Positions 1 through 4,478 of a DNA stretch of 13,476 nucleotides are shown piece after piece. The notes beneath the pieces were generated by a model. The model saw nothing but the letters and a program-made list of their open reading frames with translations. It was not told where the DNA came from and ran no database searches. The stretch is taken from the NCBI GenBank assembly GCA_023091735.1, contig JALKBU010001267.1:1-13476 (forward strand), written 5' to 3'. How positions within the stretch are numbered: the first letter of the stretch is position 1; each line of letters opens with the position of its first letter. The position numbers and the translations under genes were made by a program. The stretch is from Trichomonas tenax. Lineage: Eukaryota; Parabasalia; Trichomonadida; Trichomonadidae.

Positions 1-29
1 GAATTTCTCTCTGATCTGCTTAAGCTCAT
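1..29 (-). CDS. First ten codons of a second copy of the 143-residue charged-protein gene (runs off the left edge)
   Basis: On the minus strand an ATG at 27-29 is followed by codons reading MSLSRSERNS to the window edge. This is identical to the start of the gene at 4020-4451. It shows that the inverted repeat includes not only the whole 110-residue gene but also the beginning of its divergent neighbour. The rest of the gene lies outside the window, so its integrity is unknown. Confidence 0.7.
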
Positions 30-82
30 GATTTAATTAGTATTAAAAAATAATATTTTAAATTTTTATCCAATATAAAACT
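30..82. promoter_or_regulatory. Divergent promoter spacer between two repeat-borne genes (left copy)
   Basis: This 53-bp AT-only spacer separates the minus-strand gene start at 29 from the plus-strand gene at 83. It contains TTTTTAT at 63-69, 13 nt before the plus ATG, and an ATTAAAAAAT tract serving the other direction. It is almost identical, inverted, to 3967-4019. Confidence 0.5.
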
Positions 83-412
83 ATGACAGACTTCGAAACT
101 TTGAAAGCGACATTAAAGGAAGAAATACTAAAGGAGCTTAGCTCCAAGACCGAAGATCACGAACTCAAAACAACAATGAAAACAAGAAAGAGGAAAAAGA
201 ATGAAAAAAATGTTGAAGGAGCAACGGAGGAAAAACCAGTTAAGCCTAAACGTAAGTGTACAGAAAAACAATTAGCAGCACTTGCTGCAGGAAGACAGAA
301 GAATCCTAGATGGATAAGTAAGCGTATGAGAGAAGCAGAGGAAAGGGCTAAAGCCCTTGAGGGACAAAGTCCCGAAGAAAAAAAGAAGCAGGAAGAAAAG
401 AAATCCGAATAA
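83..412 (+). CDS. Small basic, lysine-rich protein encoded in the terminal repeat (copy 1)
   Basis: The product is a 109-residue, highly charged protein. An acidic/basic helical N-terminus (about 1-25) is followed by a Lys/Arg-rich linker (30-60). A more conserved block (about 59-90) holds CTEKQLAALAAGRQKNPRW, and the tail is Glu/Lys-rich. The C-terminal block resembles short basic motifs of small DNA-binding or virion-core proteins of virus-like elements, but I cannot assign a family; nucleic-acid binding is an inference from charge. It differs from the inverted copy at 3634-3966 by roughly a dozen residues, nearly all in the linker or tail, while the C-terminal block is unchanged. Both copies are open, which suggests selection or recent conversion. 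The gene contains four short hairpins (133-145, 148-158 imperfect, 343-358, 361-373). The ATG sits 13 nt after TTTTTAT. Confidence 0.8.
   Translation: MTDFETLKATLKEEILKELSSKTEDHELKTTMKTRKRKKNEKNVEGATEEKPVKPKRKCTEKQLAALAAGRQKNPRWISKRMREAEERAKALEGQSPEEKKKQEEKKSE
133..373. repeat. Cluster of short GC-rich hairpins inside the copy-1 basic-protein gene
   Basis: Perfect hairpins are GGAGC-TTA-GCTCC (133-145), AAGGGCT-AA-AGCCCTT (343-358) and GGGAC-AAA-GTCCC (361-373). GACC-GAA-GATC (148-158) has one mismatch; the inverted copy of the gene has the perfect form. All lie in frame in a coding region that is otherwise AT-rich. Confidence 0.6.
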
Positions 413-622
413 ATTTCTCTCATAACCACTAAAATTATTTTTCAAATTTCTTACTTCATAAATCCTTTCGCTTTCTTTTCTTAGTTAGTTAGTTAGTTAG
501 TCATAAATTATTTTTAAATCCGAATAAATTTCTCACATAACCACTAAAATTATTTTTCAAATTTCTTACTTCATAAATCCTTTCGCTTTCTTTTCTTAGT
601 TAGTTAGTCATAAATTATTTTT
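401..622. repeat. Two tandem ~110-bp units with variable (TTAG)n tracts
   Basis: Unit 1 (401-515, 115 bp) and unit 2 (516-622, 107 bp) both begin AAATCCGAATAAATTTCTC and both end TCATAAATTATTTTT. Their 8-bp length difference is entirely the TTAG count: five copies at 481-500 and three just before 609. Unit 1 overlaps the last codons of the basic-protein gene, so the gene's 3' end has been reused as the start of the repeat. The right arm has the same arrangement with four plus four copies. Confidence 0.8.
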
Positions 623-1022
623 AAATCCGAATAAATTTTATAAAGTCATAAGTTTCAAAATTAATTTTAACGTTAATTTTGTAAGTAATTCAAAAATTTA
701 TTTTCTATATGGGGATGACACCTAACTTGTAAAACTAATTCTGTCGTAAATATTAGTATTAATAAATTATTCGTTTTGTAATTTGTGATTTCAGTAATTA
801 TTTAAAAATATGTTCGGAGAACTCGTGGATTATTTTTAAAACTGAATACATTTTATAAAGTCAGGAATTCCAAAATAAAATTAACGTTAATTTTGTAAGA
901 AATTCAAAAATTTATTTTTTATATAGGGGGGGAACCTAACTTGTAAAACTAAACTCTGTCGTAAATATATTTAAAAAGATGTTCGCAGAAGCCACGGCGA
1001 AGACGTGGGTTATGCAAACATC
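623..1022. repeat. Diverged ~215-bp tandem duplication in the left terminal repeat
   Basis: Two non-coding blocks share the order TTTTATAAAGTCA (636-648 and 851-863), an AACGTTAATTTTGTAAG stretch, a G-run, CCTAACTTGTAAAACTAA, CTGTCGTAAATAT and a TGTTCG palindrome start. Block A ends in a decayed palindrome (about 808-830); block B ends in the intact 45-nt palindrome. The right arm has only one such block, which accounts for most of the length difference between the arms. No coding potential is seen between 413 and 1034. Confidence 0.75.
978..1022. repeat. 45-nt subterminal palindrome, left element end
   Basis: The segment starts GATGTTCG and ends AAACATC, with inner CCACG...CGTGG pairing around a GCGAAG loop. 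The right-arm copy (3244-3288) pairs better at its ends (GATGTTCG with CGAACATC). It sits 12 bp inside the element terminus, where an integrase or replication-initiation protein would act. GC content is far above the surroundings. Confidence 0.65.
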
Positions 1023-1090
1023 TAATTACTAACTATATTAAGATTTAAAAACAAAGTTTTCGCAAAATCCCTAAAGGATTTTTTATTAAT

Positions 1091-1281
1091 ATGGTATCAT
1101 AAACGCTGCAAAATGGGTTCACAATAAAGTAATAAAACCTGTTGTTAAAGCTGTTGCACCAATAGCGAAAACGGTTGGCACAGCAATCGGTGGAATATTT
1201 GGAGCTAAAGCAGGGAATCCAATGATGGATGCACAGGTTGGAAACGCAATAGGTGGAGTCGTTGAAAGCCTAGCGAAGTGA
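1091..1281 (+). pseudogene. Decayed gene for a small glycine-rich amphipathic protein
   Basis: An ATG at 1091, preceded by a TTTTTTAT tract (1079-1086), is in the wrong frame. One base appears to be missing right after it, because the long open frame begins at 1093 and runs to TGA at 1279-1281. That frame encodes about 62 residues with an amphipathic, lysine-containing N-terminal half and a hydrophobic Gly/Ala-rich second half (VGTAIGGIFGAKAG, then QVGNAIGGVVESLAK). The pattern suggests a membrane-active or small virion peptide, but no family is recognised. It resembles the intact 76-residue gene at 2188-2418 in size and character, not in sequence. Confidence 0.5.
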
Positions 1282-1347
1282 CACTGATTTTATTTTTTGA
1301 AACCGAAAATTCTAGGGTCGTGAAAATCAGTAATGAAAATTAACATT

Positions 1348-1375
1348 AATTAAAAAATAATTTTATTTTTTAATT
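1348..1375. repeat. Perfect AT-only palindrome upstream of the KilA-N gene
   Basis: Arms of 13 bp (1348-1360 and 1363-1375) flank a 2-nt spacer. It lies 20 bp upstream of the KilA-N ATG and could form a hairpin or bind a dimeric regulator. Low complexity makes chance plausible. Confidence 0.4.
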
Positions 1376-1387
1376 CTTAAGTACACA

Positions 1388-1392
1388 TCACA
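1388..1392 (+). promoter_or_regulatory. Host-style Inr element (TCACA) before the KilA-N gene
   Basis: TCACA fits the trichomonad initiator TCA(C/T)(A/T) and sits 3 nt before the ATG at 1396, within the usual distance. The other genes here instead have a T-rich-AT tract and no matching Inr at that position. Confidence 0.4.
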
Positions 1393-1395
1393 ACA

Positions 1396-2174
1396 ATGAA
1401 CAACTTGATGATCATCTGTGAAGCCATCAGTGATGATTACAAATGGATTCAATACAACTCACAATTACGAATCATTCATTCTATCACAGATGATTACTTT
1501 CAAATGCAGTCAATACTTAAGGCTTGTAATGCACTAGATGATAAAAAAGCGAAACATTGGTTTGAAAATCAGAGCACACATATGCTTTTGAGTGAATTTT
1601 CTTTAGGGGCGGAATTCAGCCCCTTGCATAAACCTTGTGAAATAGACAAAATTTGCCTGTTGGATTGAGAGGGTGGTATTGCCATAGACTTTTAGTAAAT
1701 GTTTTCGCAATATGGGCATCTCCGAGATATTCAATTTATATAATTAAGCTTTTAGACGATATTTTCACAAAAGAGCGGGAAGCAATGCAAAAAGTCATTG
1801 AAACCAAGAATGAAAAGATAAAGGAAATAATCCCTCGTTCAGTTCCATTAAATAAGGAAAAGAGCTATAAATACATGATATATACTGAAGAAGTTGAAGA
1901 TCCAGATATGATATTATTAAATTTAGTAAGAAGAAATAGAAGAACTTTTTCAGCAATTGCTAAAATCAAATCATCCGATAAATGTTGGTTCTATCGTGAA
2001 AATTTACCTGTTGCTATGACTTCAAATGAAGACGTAAAGGATATAATAAGAAATACATTTCCGGGCTCTGAATATGATATAAGAGGAACAACTATTTTAA
2101 TTTATAAAGAACAACTTCCAAAATTACATGAAAAAATAAGTGATTACTTTGATTCATTCAGAGAACAAAAATAA
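1396..2174 (+). pseudogene. KilA-N domain protein gene, frameshifted
   Basis: The first open stretch (1396-1668) carries the N-terminal half of a KilA-N domain, with DDYKWIQYNSQLRII and HWFENQST. The second (1641-2174, different frame) continues with the domain's C-terminal half, GWYCHRLLVNVFAIWASPRYS, where KilA-N proteins have G-x-Y-x-H and A-x-W-x-S-P. It then has a charged helical linker and an unassigned ~100-residue domain starting near KSYKYMIYTEEVEDPD. The frame changes near 1640 by a single base. KilA-N domains bind DNA in large DNA viruses and are greatly expanded in Trichomonas. A GC-rich hairpin (1606-1623) lies just before the break. The lesion makes a functional full-length product unlikely. 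Confidence 0.75.
1606..1623. repeat. GC-rich hairpin in the KilA-N gene
   Basis: GGGGC and GCCCC pair around an 8-nt loop containing GAATTC. It codes within the linker between the two halves of the KilA-N domain, about 17 bp upstream of the frameshift. Confidence 0.5.
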
Positions 2175-2187
2175 ATTATACATTGCA

Positions 2188-2418
2188 TCACTTCAATATT
2201 GGAGTTAATCGATTGATAACTTTCCCACTTTTATCTAATACCTGTTTAACCTTTTGACCATGTTGTGGTGATATTGAAATTGCCACATTACTGATTGCTT
2301 CGGTATGAGGAAGAATTTTATCCTTCACAAATTTAACTGCACTCTTCCCAGTTTCCCATATACTTTTAACTCTTCTTTTGACTTTATCCCATAATTTCTT
2401 AAACACGCCTGCACCCAT
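2188..2418 (-). CDS. Small cationic amphipathic protein, unknown family
   Basis: The gene encodes 76 residues, beginning MGAGVFKKLWDKVKRRVKS. The N-terminal 35 residues form a strongly basic amphipathic helix with Trp and Phe on one face. The rest is milder, ending KVINRLTPILK. Size and composition recall small membrane-active or core peptides of adenovirus-like systems, but this is analogy, not homology. It is transcribed divergently from the tail-collar-like gene at 2484, with 65 bp between the starts. The ATG follows an A-rich spacer and a T7AT tract (2441-2433, minus strand). The frame is intact although its neighbours on both sides are broken. Confidence 0.6.
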   Translation of the reverse strand: MGAGVFKKLWDKVKRRVKSIWETGKSAVKFVKDKILPHTEAISNVAISISPQHGQKVKQVLDKSGKVINRLTPILK

Positions 2419-2483
2419 TATTTTTATAATAAATAAAAAAATTGATTTTATGTTTCAAATATTATTTTTTTATTTGTACATAA
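2419..2483. promoter_or_regulatory. Divergent promoter spacer with two T-run-AT motifs
   Basis: TTTTTTTAT occurs on the plus strand at 2465-2473, 10 nt before the ATG at 2484. It occurs on the minus strand at 2441-2433, 14 nt before the ATG at 2418. This matches the start signal seen at the other element genes. Confidence 0.5.
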
Positions 2484-3160
2484 ATGTCAACGAACTATTT
2501 AATCCCAAACACGAAACCAATAAATGGAAACGTGTTTCAATCATTCGAAAAGATTAATGAGGTCTTCGCTAAAAATGATGGTAGAAGATATTATCGAGAA
2601 CTTGAAAATTCTTGCTTCGATTCTGATGCCCCTCTATGATTACACAAAACATACACATTTAAGAATCACAAATAACGCTCACGATGTTAATCAGTTAGGA
2701 GAAACATACACACCCGTATTTCGAATTACTACGAGTGGATAAACTAAATATTATAAATCATTTGCGAATCAGAAATAATAATATATTAGAGTTTATATAT
2801 CCAGTAGGTTCTATTTATACATCTATGAATAATACTAATCCATATGATTTATTTGAATTTAGTGTTTGGACACAAATTTCAGATAGATTTTTATACTGTG
2901 CTAATTCATCAAAACAAAAAGGAGGAAGTAAAAAGATAACAGTTGAAAACATACCACAACATAACCATAATTGTATGTGGTATGATATTAATTCTGGCGG
3001 TTTCAAAGCTGGAAGAATGGCTGGTGGCAATAAATGGGGCACAGAATTAGTATTTGATGATAAAAATTCTTTCATTCATACAGATGATAACCCAGAATTC
3101 AAAAATACCGACTACATGCCACCTTATATCACTGTTTGTGCATGGTATAGGGAAGCATAA
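2484..3160 (+). pseudogene. Phage tail-collar/short tail-fibre-like protein gene, two frameshifts
   Basis: Three frames in series make one gene of about 225 codons. Frame one runs from the ATG at 2484 (MSTNYLIPNTKPINGN) to TGA at 2637. Frame two, overlapping it, contains HTHLRITNNAHDVNQLGETY and stops at 2740-2742. Frame three runs to 3160. It holds YPVGSIYTSMNNTNPYDLF, then W-x-Q-I-x-D-R-F-L, PQHNHN and MPPYITVCAWYR, the order typical of tail-collar or short-tail-fibre C-terminal domains in phages and some large viruses. Such proteins bind receptors or glycans at the virion surface. The frame changes fall near 2630 and 2738. The gene is dead as it stands. Confidence 0.7.
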
Positions 3161-3181
3161 AAAATTCTTTAGGATTTCATT

Positions 3182-3231
3182 TAATTTTTTTCAGTTGTTG
3201 TTGTCATAGAAAATATTTTCGGGAAAGAGGT
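3182..3231. repeat. ~50-bp dispersed repeat, copy A, abutting the element terminus
   Basis: Read on the minus strand this matches 6758-6810 with few changes: ACCTCTTT..CGAAAATATTTT, then ATGACAACAACAAC, ending GAAAAAAATTA. It includes a gene-start region (ATG and five to seven codons). Here it ends exactly at the Maverick terminus, so the element seems to have inserted just upstream of that gene start. Confidence 0.6.
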
Positions 3232-3243
3232 AGTTAGTAATTA

Positions 3244-3288
3244 GATGTTCGCATAACCCACGACTTCGCCGTGGCTTCCACGAACATC
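3244..3288. repeat. 45-nt subterminal palindrome, right element end
   Basis: GATGTTCG (3244-3251) pairs perfectly with CGAACATC (3281-3288), and inner CCACG pairs with CGTGG across CTTCGC. It starts 12 bp inside the terminus. The left copy is at 978-1022, and a related shorter hairpin (GTTCGTGG...CGAAC) recurs in the polymerase insert at 10828-10857. Confidence 0.7.
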
Positions 3289-3430
3289 TTTTTAAATATA
3301 TTTACGACAGAGTTTAGTTTTACAAGTTAGGTCCCCCCATATAGAAAATAAATTTTTGAATTACTTACAAAAACTAACGTTAATTTTATTTTAAAATTCC
3401 TGACTTTATAAAATTTATTCAGTTTTAAAA

Positions 3431-3645
3431 ATAATTTATGACAAACTAACTAACTAACTAAGAAAAGAAAGCGAAAGGAATTTATGAAGTAAGAAATTTT
3501 GAAAATTAATTTTAGTGGTTATGAGAGAAATTTATTCAGAAATTAGAAAAATAATTTATGACTAACTAACTAACTAAGAAAAGAAAGCGAAAGGAATTTA
3601 TGAAGTCAGAAATTTGAAAAATAATTTTAGTGATTATTCTGATTT
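3431..3645. repeat. Tandem ~120-bp units with (CTAA)4 tracts, right arm
   Basis: ATAATTTATGAC recurs at 3431-3442 and 3551-3562. Each is followed by four CTAA copies, GAAAAGAAAGCGAAAGGAATTTATGAAGT-type sequence and a TTTTAGTG stretch. This is the reverse complement of 401-622. No gene is visible between 3232 and 3633. Confidence 0.75.
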
Positions 3646-3966
3646 CTTTTCTTCCTCTTCTTTCTTTTTGGCTTCGGGACTTTGCCCCTCAAGGGCTTTA
3701 GCCCTTTCCTCTGCTTCTCTCATACGCTTACTTATCCATCTAGGATTCTTCTGTCTTCCTGCAGCAAGTGCTGCTAATTGTTTTTCTGTACACTTACATT
3801 TAGGCTTAACTGGTTTTTTCTCCGTTACTCCTTCATCATCTTTTTCATTCTTTTTAGTCTTTCTTGTTTTTGTTGTTGCTTTGAGTTCGTGACCTTCGGT
3901 CTTGGAGCTAAGCTCCTTTAATATTTCTTCCTTTAATGTCGCTTTCAAAGTTTCGAAGTCTGTCAT
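3634..3966 (-). CDS. Small basic, lysine-rich protein encoded in the terminal repeat (copy 2)
   Basis: A 110-residue near-duplicate of the product of 83-412 in inverted orientation, with the same N-terminus (MTDFETLKATLKEEILKEL) and the same CTEKQLAALAAGRQKNPRW block. Differences cluster in the Lys-rich linker (residues 25-57) and tail, and one Glu is added near the end. Linker changes are mostly amino-acid-changing, as expected for a loosely constrained tail, while the C-terminal block is fixed. Candidate roles are DNA compaction or a core/terminal-region binding protein; neither is shown. It is divergent from the 4020 gene with a 53-bp spacer. It contains perfect hairpins at 3691-3706, 3891-3901 and 3904-3916. 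Confidence 0.8.
   Translation of the reverse strand: MTDFETLKATLKEEILKELSSKTEGHELKATTKTRKTKKNEKDDEGVTEKKPVKPKCKCTEKQLAALAAGRQKNPRWISKRMREAEERAKALEGQSPEAKKKEEEEKKSE
3691..3916. repeat. Short GC-rich hairpins inside the copy-2 basic-protein gene
   Basis: AAGGGC-TTTA-GCCCTT (3691-3706), GACC-TTC-GGTC (3891-3901) and GGAGC-TAA-GCTCC (3904-3916) are perfect. The counterpart of the left-copy GGGAC-AAA-GTCCC is disrupted at 3676-3688, so hairpins are gained or lost between copies. Confidence 0.6.
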
Positions 3967-4019
3967 AGTTTTATATTGGATAAAAATTTAAAATATTATT
4001 TTTTAATACTAATTAAATC
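3967..4019. promoter_or_regulatory. Divergent promoter spacer (right copy)
   Basis: Minus-strand TTTTTAT (3986-3980) lies 13 nt from the ATG of the basic-protein gene. Plus-strand TTTTTTAAT (3999-4007) lies 12 nt before the ATG at 4020. It is nearly identical, inverted, to 30-82. Confidence 0.5.
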
Positions 4020-4451
4020 ATGAGCTTAAGCAGATCAGAGAGAAATTCAATAATCATTAATGATGCAAAAGGAATACAACATCCATTATATTATGTAATG
4101 ACTGATAAGAATGGAAAAATTCAAGTTCGTAAGAGAAAGGTTCCATTAACTAATACACCAACTGAATCAAAACCTGCCGTAGTTAATGAAGAGCAAGTTA
4201 CTGAACCAGTAGAAAAAGAAAATGTAACCATTTATGAATCAGTGACGAATAAAAAACTTCTTGAGAAAATGTTAGAAGTTCTTGAACGCAGTACTGAATC
4301 AAATGATATGAACAAAAATCCGGTTGAACGTCAAAAGGAAACAGAAGAGAATAAGAAATTTGTTTCTAACATTTCTGAACAAGTAGAAAAAGAAAAAATT
4401 ATTACTCAGTCGAAAACTCCATTAAGAAGAAGAGTAAGAGTTTTACATTAA
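4020..4451 (+). CDS. Charged, probably disordered protein, unknown function
   Basis: 143 residues starting MSLSRSERNSIIINDAKGIQ. A short ordered-looking N-terminus (about 10-35, with HPLYYVMTDKNGKIQVRKRK) is followed by a long Glu/Lys/Thr/Asn-rich stretch (45-125) and a basic end, RRRVRVLH. No known domain is recognised. It is encoded just before the 747-residue capsid-like gene; its TAA (4449-4451) runs straight into that gene's T-rich start signal, so the two probably belong together. A minor virion or scaffold-like role would fit the position but is not shown. The first ten codons are inside the inverted repeat and are duplicated at 29-1. Confidence 0.7.
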   Translation: MSLSRSERNSIIINDAKGIQHPLYYVMTDKNGKIQVRKRKVPLTNTPTESKPAVVNEEQVTEPVEKENVTIYESVTNKKLLEKMLEVLERSTESNDMNKNPVERQKETEENKKFVSNISEQVEKEKIITQSKTPLRRRVRVLH

Positions 4452-4457
4452 ATATTA

Positions 4458-4467
4458 TTTTTTTTAT
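4458..4467 (+). promoter_or_regulatory. T8AT start signal of the capsid-like gene
   Basis: TTTTTTTTAT lies 11 nt before the ATG at 4479 and 7 bases after the stop of the preceding gene. It is the clearest example of the shared T-run-AT signal. Confidence 0.5.
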
Positions 4468-4478
4468 CCTTAATAAAA

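Larger units (their letters stand above)
1..1034. mobile_element. End of a left-hand Maverick-like element (long terminal inverted repeat, truncated by window edge)
   Basis: This stretch is a diverged inverted copy of 3232-4048. Reading inward, both copies share the start of a 143-residue-protein gene, a divergent spacer, a gene for a small basic protein, TTAG-rich tandem repeats, a 45-nt palindrome, and the identical terminus CATCTAATTACTAACT, after which similarity stops (position 1034 here). Maverick/Polinton elements are known for long terminal inverted repeats starting AG and ending CT, which matches exactly. The left arm is about 215 bp longer because one block is duplicated (623-1022). 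The repeat continues past the left window edge, so its full length is unknown. The six bases outside the terminus, ATATTA (1035-1040), would be the target-site duplication if the other end has the same hexamer. Confidence 0.75.
1035..3231. other. Segment between two facing element ends, made of remnants of other virus-like elements
   Basis: These 2.2 kb lie between the termini at 1034 and 3232. They hold a decayed small amphipathic-protein gene, a frameshifted KilA-N gene, an intact 76-codon gene and a frameshifted tail-collar-like gene. The last 50 bases (3182-3231) match, inverted, a site inside the right element at 6758-6810. All of this looks like element-derived material rather than host housekeeping sequence, so the two Mavericks appear to have inserted in or beside an older one. 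Confidence 0.5.
3232..4048. repeat. Right-hand copy of the long inverted repeat (element terminal repeat)
   Basis: The inverted counterpart of 1-1034, from the AGTTAGT terminus through the palindrome, one non-coding block, the TTAG-rich units, the basic-protein gene, the divergent spacer and ten codons of the 143-residue gene. Matching continues to at least 4048, where the left window edge ends the comparison. Long gene-bearing terminal repeats are compatible with Mavericks. If the element's other end is the same, the basic-protein gene exists in two copies per element. Confidence 0.75.

Noticed and set aside
157..429. Minus-strand open frame opposite the basic-protein gene (and its mirror at 3614-3892 on the plus strand)
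   Set aside because: It is the antisense shadow of the Lys/Glu-rich gene; Ser/Phe/Leu-rich composition is what complementing AAA/GAA codons gives.
481..608. (TTAG)n tracts as telomere-like repeats
   Set aside because: Only three to five units, embedded in a tandemly duplicated element end and mirrored in the other arm.
401..1022. CRISPR array
   Set aside because: The repeats are long tandem duplications without unique spacers.
1066..1086. Hairpin plus T-run (AATCC-CTAAA-GGATT then T6) as a bacterial-type terminator
   Set aside because: The setting is eukaryotic, and the T-run is better explained as the start signal of the decayed gene at 1091.
2436..2446. AAAATTGA, the early promoter motif of mimiviruses, in the divergent spacer
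   Set aside because: Single occurrence in very AT-rich DNA, not repeated before the other genes, which share the T-run-AT signal instead.
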